Part shown: positions 34,241-45,230 of the stretch, one piece after another | Position numbering within the stretch: position 1 is the first letter of the stretch | How the letters are laid out: every line of letters starts with the position of its first letter | Source of the DNA: Macrotis lagotis | Taxonomy: Eukaryota > Chordata > Mammalia > Peramelemorphia > Peramelidae | DNA: 64,000 nt | Direction of reading: 5' to 3' | NCBI RefSeq assembly: GCF_037893015.1 | Contig: NC_133658.1 | Location: forward strand, 882,687,038-882,751,037 | Position numbers and translations under genes: made by a program | The notes under the pieces: generated by a model | Told to the model about the DNA's origin: nothing | Databases searched by the model: none | Seen by the model: the letters and a program-made list of their open reading frames with translations, nothing else

Positions 34241-34394
34241 TTTTTAGTTTTTTTTTTTTGCAAGGCAAATGGGGTAAAGTGGCTTGCCCAAGGCCACACA
34301 GCTAGGTAATTATTCAGTGTCTGAGGCCATATTTGAACTCAGGTCCTTCTGACTCCAGGGCGGGTGCTTTATCCACTACACCACCTAGCCGCCC
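34241..34394 (-). mobile_element. WSINE1/SINE1_MD-like SINE with 16-bp target-site duplication
   Basis: TCACAGTATTACTTTT is perfect at 34225-34240 and 34395-34410. The body is well preserved (GGCTTGCCCAAGGCCACACA, AATTATTCAGTGTCTGAGG, CACCTAGCCGCCC). It is inserted into an L2-type tail. Confidence 0.97.
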
Positions 34395-34410
34395 TCACAG
34401 TATTACTTTT

Positions 34411-34910
34411 ACTCCATGCGGGGCAAAACTATTTTCTCTCCACCCAAATATTCTCTTCATGGTTTTCTTCTTTTGTATCTTCAATTGGACATTAAGGCTT
34501 CTGAAGACAAGGAATTGAGCTCAGGATCACTAACACCTGGACCTTAACATAATATTAAGATTTTCAAGGGTTTACCTATATTCCTTCATCTGAGCTTCAA
34601 ATATCAGTATCCTGTGAGCCCATCGGGTAGCTCCATTTTAAAGAGGAGAGGTTCAATGATTTGTTCATGGTCAACAAATGAGACAGGAGCAAGAGGAGTG
34701 AGAAGGCCTGGCTTGGAGTTCATATGGGTTCCCTTAGTTTGTGGATGGTCACTTAATCTCCCCCAGACCTCAATTTCCTTCTCTGTATTTTGGGTATAAT
34801 AAGATTTGCACAATCTACCTCACTGAGTGTGAAGATTAAGCGAGATGATGATATAAATTAGTTTGCAAACACATAGAAATTTGATTAATCGCATTTTGGG
34901 GGAAGTCAAG
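34411..34910 (+). repeat. L2 tail continuation and MIR-like fragment
   Basis: GACATTAAGGCTTCTGAAGA continues the L2-like sequence. CACTTAATCTCCCCCAGACC, TCAATTTCCTTCTCTGTATT and GTGAAGATTAAGCGAGATGA are MIR 3' landmarks. Confidence 0.5.
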
Positions 34911-34917
34911 TTCTCTT

Positions 34918-35170
34918 ATTGTCATTAAGTTGCTTCAGTAGTATCTAACTCTTTGAGACCCTATTGGGTTTTGGTTTTTGTGTGGGGGGGGGGGTGAAGA
35001 CACTGAAGTGTTTTGCCATTTCTTTCTCCAACTCATTTGACAGATGAGAAATAGAGTCAAGTGATTTGCCCAGAGTCACATAGCTAATAAGTGTCTGAAG
35101 CTGGTTTTGAACTCAGATCTTCCTGATTCCAGATGCAGCACCTATCCATGGTACCATCTAGCTGCCCTCA
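34918..35170 (-). mobile_element. MAR1-like SINE, inverted
   Basis: TTGCCATTTCTTTCTCCAAC, TCATTTGACAGATGAGAAAT, GATTTGCCCAGAGTCACATA, ATAAGTGTCTGAAGC and TAGCTGCCC appear in inverted MAR1 order. A G run (34984-34995) replaces part of the 3' region. Confidence 0.75.
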
Positions 35171-35904
35171 CCATGATCAGATTTCTCCTGACTCCAAATT
35201 CAGGGCTCCACCCACCATTCCCTAGAAGAGCACCTCTAATCCATCATAGAAACTTTGCTAGTTAGCAAGAGTGTGAAGGTAGTCTCCCCTGGCCCCAAGG
35301 TAGAGTGAGGAGCTGGTTTCCTCCCTGACCCAGTTCTCTCCTTGATACCATAAAGGTCACTTGCAACATATCTATAGGGAAGTAAATTCCCCAGCCTCCA
35401 ATGTCCCACATACCGATTGGAAGTAGAATCTCACTTGGGAAGGAATTTTTTTTTTTCAATTTCTCATTGCCTAGTGGAAAGGGACATTGTCTGAGAGAGT
35501 TGGGCCACCTGGACCACCAGTGGGAAGAGTCCTTAGGAATACCTGGTCCAGCCTCCTCTTATTCAGATGAGATCTTTGAGGCCCAAAGGCATAGAAAGAA
35601 CAGAGAGTGAGGGCTCTCACCATGTCTTCTGACTCTCTGCCCCTAACTCACTATGAGTCCTGAGGCCCTCAGAGTTTCCTCTTCTGAAGAATGAGGACTA
35701 CACAAGCTTTTGATGAACAGAAGAGATTTTTCTTTGCCACCTCCATCCTCATACCCTTTACCCTACCTGATTCCTTTGAGTTCCCCATCTAGAGTTTTAC
35801 TGATAGTGAGAGTCTGTCCATAGTCACTGGGCAGGGAGACTCTAAATCCCAGGTCCAGGAAGTCAGTGGTAGAAGCCTGGCTTGCTTAAGGCCCCAACCC
35901 ATCT
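35171..35904. other. Mostly single-copy; possible ancient SINE-like fragment
   Basis: Bases 35525-35600 (GTCCTTAGGAATACCTGGTC, TTGAGGCCCAAAGGC) recall the ancient family. Otherwise nothing was recognised. Confidence 0.35.
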
Positions 35905-36038
35905 TCAATACAACAAGGTATACCTGCACATCCCCTCCCCACACCATCACTCCCCTCCTCCTCCTCATCCTCCCTCAAAGCCATTCCTGAGACTCCAAGC
36001 ATCAGAGAGGCCAGGCATAGGCAAAAAAGTATGAGCTC
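35905..36038 (+). repeat. Duplicated 134-bp segment, copy 1
   Basis: Ungapped match to 37507-37640 (constant offset 1602). I count 8 mismatches in 134 bases. The copies start at TCAATACA and end at GAGCTC, with unrelated flanks on both sides. Confidence 0.9.
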
Positions 36039-36154
36039 TTTCTAAATCCTATTGAAAAGTAATAAAAAAGGTAATGACTTTGTCATTACTGAACACTGGT
36101 TTGCCTTTTCTTTCTAGGTTCTGATCATAAATAACTAACCCATTAACCTTCCAA

Positions 36155-36157
<3 letters not shown>

Positions 36158-36193
<36 letters not shown>
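36158..36193. repeat. (CA)n microsatellite
   Basis: Pure run of about 17 units. Confidence 0.95.
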
Positions 36194-36204
<11 letters not shown>

Positions 36205-36219
36205 TCCTTCTCTCTTCAA

Positions 36220-37000
36220 CCCAACAATCATTGATTCAGCACCTAGAGTGTGACTTACACTGCTCTAGACAGGCCCTAGAGATAACAAGACAGAGCTGAA
36301 TGTGTCCCTGCCCTTAAGAAGTTTCTATTCTATTGGAATTGGGGAAACATAAGTTTCTGCACACAAAGAAGGGTGAACCCTAAGCACTGGGAAAAGTTAC
36401 CAGACATCCTAGGCTATGCTTTGAATAGAGATGAAGATGTAGGAGGAAAGGGGGAATTCTAGGAATAAAGGGCAGTCTGTGCAAAGGCTCAGAGGTGAGA
36501 GTTGGGAGATGCAGAATGACAAGCTGAATGATGTGAACTGTACCAGAGGGAGAGGAAGGTGCGATTGGTTGGAACCAGACTCTGAAGGACTTGAAAGGCC
36601 ACCTCTGTCAATAGATTCATTATGGACAGAACCAAAGTAGGTGTGATGGCCTAGGGAATACTAGAAATTTCTATTCTGGTGAATGGGAGATACTGATGCA
36701 TTCAAAGTAATATGGGGTAGGAGATGGGGTTCATGACTGGAGGATTCAAGAAAAAGCCTTCATTAGGAGGTGATCCCTCAATGACAAGGTGTTCCAAAAG
36801 TCAAAGATGAATAAGAAAGACATTCCAGGTAAAGGAGAGCACCAGGACAAGAGACAGTGTCATGAAGAGAGGCCAGTCAACAGGTCACCTGGACTAAAAT
36901 GGAGAGTAAATGAAAGGAATAAGATGAAAGAAGAAAGAACAGATAGGCTGGAGTCAACTGTGAAGGACTTTAAGTGCCTGAGGAAGAAAATGTGACTTGG
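36220..37000 (+). repeat. Ancient mammalian interspersed repeat, long but broken copy
   Basis: CCTTAAGAAGTTTCTATTCT, AAAGGCTCAGAGGTGAGAGT, GACTCTGAAGGACTTGAAAG, CATTCCAGGTAAAGGAGAGC and CTGTGAAGGACTTTAAGTGC belong to the same family as 21.6 and 24.6 kb. The second half (36800-37000) repeats the order of the first, so two fragments are present. Confidence 0.5.
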
Positions 37001-37430
37001 AGTCTTTGCTGTTCCATCCACTAGCTGTGTGTCCTCAGTCCAGTCTTCTGGTCATTTCTCTGGGCTGTATCTACACAATAAACCTGCCCTGCCTCCCTCA
37101 CAGGATCATTTGAATACTGAAGGAATTAACAGATTCAAGAGTTATTTATAAGCTGAGAAGGGCCATCTTGAGGGGGAGGCATGGGCTAGGGCCCCAAAAC
37201 TGGCCACAGCCAGAAAGCATGGATCATGTGTCATATGGCCACTAGTACATGTATATATGTGAAAGAGATAGTTCATAGGCTCATAGATTTGGTGCTAGAA
37301 GGGATCCTGTCCAGCCCTTACTCTTCAGAGATGGACCAGAAAGGGTTAAGTGAGTTGTTGTCCAAGGGACAGAGTCAAAATCCAATCTCAAGATTCCCCA
37401 CTTCCAGCACTGGAGAGTTGTGACTTCACT
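37001..37430. repeat. MIR-like and ancient SINE-like fragments
   Basis: Bases 37000-37140 are MIR-like (CACTAGCTGTGTGTCCTCAG). Bases 37270-37420 are ancient (TAGGCTCATAGATTTGGTGC, GGGTTAAGTGAGTTGTTGTC). Confidence 0.5.
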
Positions 37431-37506
37431 AATTAGCAAGATAGAAAGGAAAGAGCTGGTATTGCCACCAGAATACCTAGCAGCCATAGGGAGATTCCCC
37501 CCTTTC

Positions 37507-37640
37507 TCAATACAGCAAGGTATACCAGGACATCCCCTCCCCACCCCATTACTCCCCTCCTCCTCCTCATCCTTCCTCAAAGCCATTCCTGAGACTCCAA
37601 GCATCAGAGAGGCCAGACATAGGCAAAAAAGTACGAGCTC
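37507..37640 (+). repeat. Duplicated 134-bp segment, copy 2
   Basis: See copy 1 at 35905-36038. Same orientation, no gaps, different flanks. Confidence 0.9.
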
Positions 37641-38415
37641 AACTAGTGCCCCTCTAAAACCAGGGGAATGGACTAAATGACCTCTAAGTTCAACTCCAAC
37701 TTTTCCACCTGAGGTCACTCGACACATTTCTTTAGATCTTGGGAATTCGTTATCTGCTTTCTGACTGTCTCAGAACTGGGAAGAGACTGAAGTGAGAGTC
37801 CCTTCCCCAAAGTGCATGATAGAGAGGGGTACTCAAACTTTTTTGAGGGTGGGTGAAGAATGGAGCCTTCATCTTTATTCTGCTCTTGGTTCAACCTTGC
37901 AAGGGTATAAGTTCAATCTTTTTATTCCATTAGTACTTGATTTACCTTTAGGGTCCCAGGGACCCTAATCCATCCAGGTGGAGAGAGGAAGGACTAAGAT
38001 GAAAGATGGGGTTGGGGCAACTTTGGATAAGAGGTGAGGTCCTGGGTCAGTGGGGTGTTCCCAAAGAACTGGTGTGCATTCAACCACCTACACTGTCATC
38101 CACACACAGCCCCACCCCGAGCCTTTAAGGAATGTAGAGGCTCCCAAGTATGTGCAAGGGACTCTCTTTCCCAAGCATGTCTTGTTTCCCAAGAAAGGAA
38201 CCTGAAAGAAGAGAATGACCATGGGTTCATATCAGAGCTGGGTGGGCCCCCAGAAAGTGTGGTGTAGGAACCCACCCTATTTCCAGGTACAACATCCCAC
38301 TCCAAGCATAGGTCAGTCCTACTCACTGATACAAGCACAGGTATATAATACGTGTATGCATACATGGACTCATATAAATAGACATATAAAGAGAGAGAAA
38401 GACAAAGATAAAGGG

Positions 38416-38417
<2 letters not shown>
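37641..38417. other. Single-copy sequence, nothing recognised
   Basis: No repeat landmarks. The 167-codon minus frame across 38096-38599 is produced by the GA microsatellite. Confidence 0.45.

Positions 38418-38480
<63 letters not shown>
38418..38480. repeat. (GA)n microsatellite
   Basis: Pure run of about 30 units. Confidence 0.97.
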
Positions 38481-38483
<3 letters not shown>

Positions 38484-38605
38484 TAGAAACATCCCCTTGA
38501 ATCATCCCTGTCGATAATGGGATAATAAAACACATGTAGTGAGTTTCTTTCAATCAATCGACCAAAAAAACAGGCCATTATTAAATGTCTATTCTGCATC
38601 CATCA

Positions 38606-38850
38606 GGGGGCAATTAGGTAGAATAACAGAAAGAACAAACTAGCCTAGAGTCATGGAGACCTGAGTTCAAATCTGAATTCATATACTTGCTAGCTATATG
38701 ACCCTGGGCAAGTCACTTCATCCTGTTTGCCTCAGTTTTCTCATCTGTAAAATGAACTGGAGAAGGAAATGGCAAAGCACTGAAGTATCTTGGTCAAGAA
38801 AACCCCAAATGGTTCACAGAAAGTTATAATGACTGAACACCAACAACAGT
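38606..38850 (+). mobile_element. MAR1-like SINE
   Basis: GGGCAATTAGGTAGAATAAC, CTGAGTTCAAATCTGAATTC, TAGCTATATGACCCTGGGCA, CTGTAAAATGAACTGGAGAA, GGCAAAGCACTGAAGTATCT, GTCAAGAAAACCCCAAATGG. It disrupts a TTAAATGTCTATTCTGC...GCCC repeat tail that resumes at 38851. Confidence 0.85.
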
Positions 38851-39230
38851 GCCCATCATGGAGTTAGGTGTGGGGGCACAAAGACAAAAGGGAAACAGTC
38901 CCTGCCCTCACTGAACTCACTTTCTATTAGGGGTAAGGAGTCTCAATATATGTTCACAGATAAATTTTAAAAAGACGTGAAAATAAAACAAAGTGATTAA
39001 TGTAACTTTTTATTTAAACTAAGCCCAATCATCTGGCAAGTTTAGTGGTCTGGCATCATGGAAAGAACACTGGGACTGGAGAACACGAAGCTAACTTTGA
39101 GCTCCCTAATCAGATATACCCTAGTAAGGAGACTGGGGATCTTCTACACCTCTCAAAGACTCAGTTTCCCCAATCTGTAAAGTTGACCTTAAAGACTTGT
39201 TAGGAAAACCCTTTGCATACATGAAAGTAA
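38851..39230. repeat. Old repeat tail and THER/MIR-like SINE
   Basis: AACAGTCCCTGCCCTCACTG continues the host repeat. CATGGAAAGAACACTGGGAC, GACTCAGTTTCCCCAATCTG and CTTTGCATACATGAAAG mark a SINE at 39045-39235. Confidence 0.5.
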
Positions 39231-39379
39231 TATATTTATATGAACTCTGATTTTTAAAATTATTAATTTTGAAATTATTATTATTATTATTGAGTTAGAA
39301 TGTATTCTTTAATGGAAGTGGTTCAGTTCAGAAAGCAACACCAAGTAAGTAAGAGATCCAGGGATTTTTCATTAGGGAA

Positions 39380-39620
39380 AAAAAATGTCCACCATTAGAA
39401 GTGTATTGGTAAATGTTTAGCAATTGACTCTCCAGGGGGAAATGTAGGTAGAGCACACTTTTGAGTTTGATCTGCATTATTATAATTTTCTCTTTTGCTT
39501 TCTTAAGTCTAGAAAATCAATACAAAAACGAATGAAGCTCTGATTTGTAGCTTTTGCTCTTTTCCAAGGTGGAAATACACTGAAAATTTGACAATTATCT
39601 CTCCAGTACTGTCCTGCCAA
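39380..39620 (+). repeat. Unclassified interspersed element, second copy of the 14.2-kb element
   Basis: GCTTTCTTAAGTCTAGAAAA, TCAATACAAAAACG, CTGATTTGTAGC, CAAGGTGGAAATACACTG, AAAATTTGACAATTATCT are collinear with 14220-14400. Confidence 0.55.
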
Positions 39621-40060
39621 CAAGTTTTCCACAGGTTTCTCAAGTAGCAAAATGAAAATTCATCTGTTGGGACAGATGGTATGGGCTCATCTCCAATGAG
39701 GGGCTGATAGAATCCACCAAAAATCTATCCCCAAGATAGAGTCTCAATGTCTCAAGCTCTTATGTTTCCTGATCTCTCTGTCCCCACTCCCCAGCCCCTT
39801 GGAGAAGTGCCCCTTGGCCTGTGGGAAACCCTAAATTCATAGTCTCAATGAGCCAATGGGCAATTATTATTAAGACCCTTCTAGGTGTTGGGAAGTCAAA
39901 GGGAAACAGTCCTTAGGGACATTTCTTCTATGTATGGGAGCAGAAAACATGGACACATATAAACATTTGCAAAATATATATAAAACAAAGGCAAGGAGAT
40001 ATGGCCTGGGTGAAGTGCTTAGCTCAGTTTGGGAACTATATCACCATATTCCTAAAGGCA
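39621..40060. other. Single-copy sequence, nothing recognised
   Basis: No repeat or gene landmarks, apart from a short old-tail phrase near 39890 (TCAAAGGGAAACAGTCC). Confidence 0.4.
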
Positions 40061-40093
40061 CAGAATCACAGAATGTTAAGGTTAGAATAAACT

Positions 40094-40170
<77 letters not shown>

Positions 40171-40308
40171 GGTGGTAGTAGTAGTAGTAGTAATGGTAGT
40201 GGTAATAGTAAAAGTAGTAGTGGTAGTAGAAGTAGTGATGGCAGTAGTAGTAGGGGTGGTAGTAGTAGTGATCGTAGTAGTAGTGATGGTGACAGTAGAA
40301 TAGTTGCG

Positions 40309-40359
<51 letters not shown>

Positions 40360-40364
40360 ATAGC
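40094..40364. repeat. (TAG)n trinucleotide array, about 270 bp
   Basis: Pure segments of 68 and about 50 bp flank a degenerate GGT/AAT/GAT centre. Downstream AGCTAGCATTTATATAGTGA and TTTGCAAG are the 3' CORE landmark of a MIR3-like SINE, suggesting the array grew from that element's ATA/TAG stretch. The poly-Ser frame across it is an artefact. Confidence 0.95.
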
Positions 40365-40399
40365 TAGCATTTATATAGTGATTTGTTTGCAAGAAATTA

Positions 40400-41365
40400 A
40401 AGCTATCTATAATCATATGAAAAAAGGCTCCAAATCATTATTGATTAGAAAAATGCAAATTAAAACAACTCTGAGATATCGCCTCACACCTATCAGATTT
40501 GTAAAAATGACATAAAAGGAAATTAATCAATGTTGGAGAGGATGTGGGAAGCCTGGAACATTAATGCATTATTGGTGGAGTTTGATCTGATCCAACCTTT
40601 CTGGAGAGCAATTTGGAACTATATTCAAAGAGCAATAAAACTGCGCATACCCTTTGATCCAACAATACCATTACTAGATCTATAGCCCAAAGAGATCATT
40701 AAAAACGGAAAAAAAAGATCCACATATACAAAAAATATTTTTAGCCCCTCTTTTTGTACTGACAAAGTATTGGAAATTGAGGAGATGCCCATCAATTGAG
40801 GAATGGTGGAACAAGATATGGTATATGAATGTGATGGAACACTATTGTTCTGTAAGAAATAATGAGTGGTTGGACTTCAGAAAAGCCCAGAAAGACTTGC
40901 GTGAATTGATGATGAGTGAAGTGAATAGAACCAGAAGAACATTGTACACATTAAAAGCAACATTGTGAGATGATCCACTATGATGGATGCAATTCTTCTC
41001 AGCAGTACAGTGATCAAGGACAATCCTGAGAGACTTGCTATGGAAAATGGCATCTACACCTAGAGAAAAACTATGGAGTCTGAATGCAGAGTAAAGCATA
41101 CTATGTTCACTTTCTAAAACTACTTTGATGTTTTTCTTTCTTTTTCATGGTTTTTCCCCCTTATTTCTAATTTCCCCTTCTACTACATGACTAATAAGAA
41201 AAGATGTTAAACATGATTATACATGTACAAGCTATATCAGATGGCATACTGCCATGGAGAGGGGGGTAGGGAAGGGAGGATAGTAGGAAAATGTGGAACT
41301 CATAAATTTGCTAAAGGTTGAATGTTGTTTTTATCTTTGCATGCAATTGAAAAAAATAAAATAAA
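40400..41365 (+). mobile_element. L1 3' end: ORF2 C-terminal remnant and 3' UTR
   Basis: This is the best L1 copy here. Bases 40415-40970 translate, with frame breaks, to the C-terminal ORF2 region. Recognisable stretches are MKKGSKSLLIRKMQIKT, RYRLTPIRF, CWRGCGKPGTLMHYWW, IPIN-equivalent CPSIEEWWNKIWYMNVMEHY and LYTLKATL. Stops and frameshifts abolish coding. The 3' UTR follows (GATCAAGGACAATCCTGAGA, CTATATCAGATGGCATACTG) and ends in AAAAAAATAAAATAAA. No reverse-transcriptase or endonuclease domain is present; the copy is 5'-truncated. Confidence 0.88.
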
Positions 41366-41394
41366 GTCTTATCCCATTCTGAAGGTTCTATTAT

Positions 41395-42100
41395 TATTCT
41401 TATTTTACAAATGAAGAAACTGAGGCAGGCAGTTATTGAAGAGGAACTTTGCAATTATTATTTCATTTGAGCCTCCCCCACCCTGAGAAGTGGGTGCTGT
41501 TATTAACCCCATTTTACAGATGATGAAACTGAGGCAAATAGAGGTGAAGTGATTGGCCCCAAGGTCCCTTAGATAGTCTATATCTTGGGCAGGATTTGAA
41601 CTCAAGTCTTCTTCACTCCTTTCCATTTTGCCACTCAGCTGCCCCTAGCACTGGATTGAACCAGAAAGATAAAGCTTCAAATCTTGCTTGTATGATCTTG
41701 GGCAAGACATTAACTTCTCCTTGCCTCAGTTTCTTCATTTGTAAAATACGGGAGCTCAAAATCAAAGGTCCAATGAAAGTGTGTCTACTCTATCAGGGAG
41801 ACAGTATATACAAATATGCAAAACAAATACAAAATGTTTTTAAAGGAGATTAAACCATATAAGGGAATAGCAACCTCATACAGAGGCCCTGGGAAGCCCA
41901 AGTCCCCTTGGAGTTAGAAGAAAACTGAATTCAAATTCTGGTTCTGATGATTATTAGCTGCACGACCCTGGACAAGCCTAGAGTCTCAGTTTTGTCATCT
42001 TTAAAATGGGGATCAATTGCTTTGCCCAGCTCACAGGATTGTTGTAAAGATAATGTTTAATAAAGTTTGTTAATTATTATTCTTATTCACAAAAATAAAA
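41395..42100. repeat. Three MIR/THER-type SINE remnants
   Basis: Inverted: CAAATGAAGAAACTGAGGCA and CCCATTTTACAGATGATGAA through GCCACTCAGCTGCCCC (41395-41645). Forward: GATCTTGGGCAAGACATTAA, CCTCAGTTTCTTCATTTGTA (41646-41770), and GGAGTTAGAAGAAAACTGAA through GATTGTTGTAAAGATAATGT (41900-42065). Confidence 0.6.
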
Positions 42101-42309
42101 TAAACAAGTGATTCTCTGACCCCATCCACCCTCCCCAAGCCCTGGAACCTTTAAAAGAATAGGGAGGGAAAACTCCCCCATCATATTTCAGTCTCTTTCT
42201 ATTGTGGGGATATGAAAAAGACAGAGAAGGAGAAAGATAGGTTCAATGAGGGGAAAGGGGGAGATATAAGTGGGTAAAGAATTGCCAACTGGAGTTCTTT
42301 CCCTATCCT

Positions 42310-42810
42310 TCTTCATTCTAGTACCTTCTCTCTCTTTTGGTTATTTTTAATTTTTCCCGTCTATAGCTTGTGTGTACATAGTTGTCTGCAATTGTTTATC
42401 TCATTAGATTCTGAGCTCCTTAAGGGCAAGGATTGGGATTTTTGTTGTTGATTTTGTTTTTGTTTTCTTTCTTGTAACCCCAGTATTTAGTATAGTTGTT
42501 TATTCAGATCATTTTTTGAGATTTTTTGTTTTTCATTTTGTTTTTAGTCCTGTCAAATTTCCCATGACCTTATTTGGGGTTTTCTTGGTAGAGATATTGG
42601 AGTGGTTTGCCATTTCCTTCTCCAGCTCATTTGACTGAGGCAGACAGAGGTAAGTGGCCAGAGTCACACAGCTAGCAAGCGTCTGAGGTCAAATCTGAAC
42701 TCAGGTTCTTTGCTGCAGGCCTGGCATTCTATCCACTGTGCCATCTAGATGCCCCATGTAGTATAGTGTCTGACACATAGAAGTTGCTGAATAAAATGGA
42801 TTAGTCCCAA
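42310..42810 (+). mobile_element. L2-type tail interrupted by an inverted MAR1-like SINE
   Basis: The L2-type tail is TACATAGTTGTCTGCAATTG, TTCTGAGCTCCTTAAGGGCA, TTGTAACCCCAGTATTTAGT. It resumes after the SINE with GTAGTATAGTGTCTGACACA. The SINE occupies about 42545-42756 (GGGGTTTTCTTGGTAGAGAT, TGCCATTTCCTTCTCCAGCT, CATCTAGATGCCCC). A TAGTATAGT phrase on both sides is the probable target duplication. Confidence 0.7.
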
Positions 42811-42939
42811 ACTCAGTGTAGTGAAAGGGGTCTTGAGCTAGATAGTCCACTGTAAAAGGAGGTGAATGAAAAACTATTTATTAACCATTTAAGTCACAGT
42901 AGTGGGAATGTCTACAGATGGAAACAAGACAGTTTCTGA

Positions 42940-42964
<25 letters not shown>

Positions 42965-42971
<7 letters not shown>

Positions 42972-43087
42972 CAAGGCAATGGGGTTAAATGACTTGTCCA
43001 AGGTCACATAGCTAAGTAATTATTAAGTGTTTGAGGTTGGATTTGAACTCAGGTCCTCCTGACACCAGGGTCAGTGCTCTATCCACT
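42965..43087 (-). mobile_element. WSINE1/SINE1_MD-like SINE with (CT)n in place of its A tail
   Basis: TTTGCAAGGCAATGGGGTTA, GTAATTATTAAGTGTTTGAG, GTCCTCCTGACACCAGGGTC, CTCTATCCACTAG. The tail side (42941-42964) is pure (CT)n, i.e. a microsatellite grew from the SINE tail in the SINE's own orientation as (AG)n. Confidence 0.85.
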
Positions 43088-43429
43088 AGTCCCTGGTCTT
43101 TTGAAGTTTACAAAACATAAAATGAGTGGTGATCAGAGAACATTTGGATAGAGAAGTAAGAGAGATGATAAGAGGAGATTATATAGGGTGATTGACTGAT
43201 TGATAATGTTGATTTAATTACTGACTTCAGAGCTAGAGTTGAAAATTGGGGAAGGGGAGAGAGCTAGTCTGAAGATAGCCAGGGGTATTCTGGGGAGGTT
43301 GTGTTAGAAGCTCAGGGTCTCAGCGTGGCAGCTGGCCTTGAAGGTCAAGTTTTAACATGCTACAATTTCTGCCTATGAGAATGGAGTAGGATAGATGGAA
43401 TCAGAAAGGACCAGCCAACACTCCTCATT
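43088..43429. other. Single-copy sequence, nothing recognised
   Basis: No element seen. Confidence 0.4.
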
Positions 43430-43740
43430 GGATTAGAGGCTCATAGGATTTATCAGACCTGGCAGGGATTTCAGAAACCAGCGAGTTAATCCATCTTTTT
43501 TACAGATGCGGAAATGGAGGTCTAGAAAAACAGCAACAGTAACTTTCGAACTTGGTTCCTTGAACTGGAAATCCAGGCCTTCCCCCCTACTATGCCACAT
43601 TGGAGGTAATCCAGCTTCCAGTGATAAGAAACTCACGGCCTATCAAACTGGACTTTTGGAATCTTCCTTCTTGTTCATTTGAGTCAAAAATCTGCCTTTC
43701 TGTAGAGTCCCTTCGCTGAAGCTATTATCCCCTGGGTGCT
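43430..43740 (+). repeat. Ancient SINE-like fragment plus member of the 9.5-kb unclassified family
   Basis: ACAGATGCGGAAATGGAGGT is ancient SINE-like. AGTGATAAGAAACTCACGGC, GGACTTTTGGAATCTTCCTT and AAAAATCTGCCTTTCTGTAG parallel the 9.54-9.84 kb and 61.4-61.6 kb copies. Confidence 0.45.
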
Positions 43741-44629
43741 TTTAAAGGAAATGGGAAAGAAAAAGTCTTCCTAATTCTGATAAATTCAGTCACCAATGGA
43801 GACTTCCGAGTATCGACTTTGAGTATTTGAGTCGAGAGGTGGTAGGCTATAGGTGAGGAATGGGGTATACATATAGTGTGTTGATTTGTGCTGTTGAATC
43901 ATATTTTGTTATAAGGGAGGATTATATTGAGGGCAGGGGTGGGAGGAGAAGAATTAGTTGGAACAGCAAAGTAAAACACAAATAGAACATTCATTTTTTT
44001 GTAAAGTAGATGGAGACGGGGACATTTGTTAGGGCTAAAAAAATGCTATTAATATCCTTTAAATGATCAACAAATTGTTATTTTTCCTACTAATTATCCT
44101 GGGGTGTTAACAAAGAAAGAAAAAATGAAACTAGCTTTTGTGAGTGACATCCATGTGCCAGGGCTTCTGCCCGCCTCCCCCAAGCCACAGTTGAATTCTC
44201 TAGCCAATAGGCTCCAGCTGGCCCCTGCTAACAGAGACTAGAAGGTATGTTTCCTTATTGGTTTGTTCCTTAGCAGGTCCAAAATAAGCAAATATATCAC
44301 TCCCAAATCCAAGCAGTGGGGAATAGCCGTTGAATTTTTCGAGTTTTCTCCTCCAAAGCCAAGAAGCCAGAATCGAAGAGTAAACAACCTAGGACAACAG
44401 AACTCCTTTTCCTTGAGTCCCTGAGGCTCTAGTTCAAGAGACAAGAAAGACCGGGTGCAGGGTTTGTCATTGTCCACTTCCTCCTCCCTTTACCTCTGGC
44501 TCAGCCCCTAGCTCAACCTCTGGAGATTTCCAAGCAAAGGATCTCTGTCCAGAATGAAGCAAAGTTAAGGTCTGCTCCGGAATATACTGAAGCCTTGCAG
44601 ATTGGGTCTCTAAATCTACCAGCCTGCAA
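43741..44629. other. Repeat-poor approach to the CpG island, possible conserved element
   Basis: Bases 44030-44150 (GCTATTAATATCCTTTAAAT, GATCAACAAATTGTTATTTT, CTACTAATTATCCTGGGG) are AT-rich and repeat-free with homeodomain-like cores and an inverted AACAAATTGTT. Candidate regulatory DNA, weak evidence. The rest is single-copy. Confidence 0.3.
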
Positions 44630-44654
44630 TTTTTTTTTTTTTTTTTTTTTTTTT
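44630..44654. repeat. Poly(T), 25 bases
   Basis: Pure T run preceded by CAGCCTGCAA and followed by GCCAGAGG. It is not attached to a recognisable SINE, so it may be an isolated homopolymer. Confidence 0.95.
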
Positions 44655-44904
44655 GCCAGAGGATGTGATTTTCTCACTAAAAAGCCTCATGCACTCCTAA
44701 CACTATGGGCCACTTTTTCATTTCAGTTAATTTCTTAAATCTATATAAATTTCTTAAATGCCTATTAGCACCCATTCTTCTCATTGGTATCTTAATTATT
44801 TCCACACAACAATCGACCTTATGAAGTGCTAGGCCATGGGGAGACATGAGGAGGACTAATGGAACCGGTCCTTGCTGTGAATTGCGGAAGAGAGGAAGGC
44901 CAAC

Positions 44905-45230
44905 CAGCCATTCAATCAAAAGGCATTTATTGATCACCTACTATATACCATGTGCTTTGCAGACACACCTGTATACATAGATACATGTAAAATCTATATA
45001 CAGGCACACTAAGATGCAAACAATCCCTAGTCATAATAGAACAGAATGGAATAAGAGCAGATATAAAAATCTCAGAGTAGTTAAAAAGTTGGTAGTTTGG
45101 GAGAGAGGGAGCTACGATTGGAATAGGTAAGTACACATTTATCCACACACACGTGTTTTTCCCTAACATTATTTCTCTTTTATATGGGAAAACCGAGGCA
45201 GTGACCAGTCAGGTCCCAGAAAGAAGGCAG
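44905..45230. repeat. Old interspersed repeat tail
   Basis: AAAAGGCATTTATTGATCAC, CTACTATATACCATGTGC is the common CATTTATTAAGCACCTACTATGTGC family. The remainder to 45230 is unclassified. Confidence 0.5.

Noticed and set aside
39934..40515. 193-codon plus frame with a poly-Ser and poly-Val core
   Set aside because: Produced by the (TAG)n array and read into SINE and L1 sequence; other frames give poly-Leu and poly-Thr.
40777..40968. 63-codon frame resembling an intact small protein
   Set aside because: It is the C-terminal remnant of L1 ORF2 inside a 5'-truncated copy, not a separate gene.
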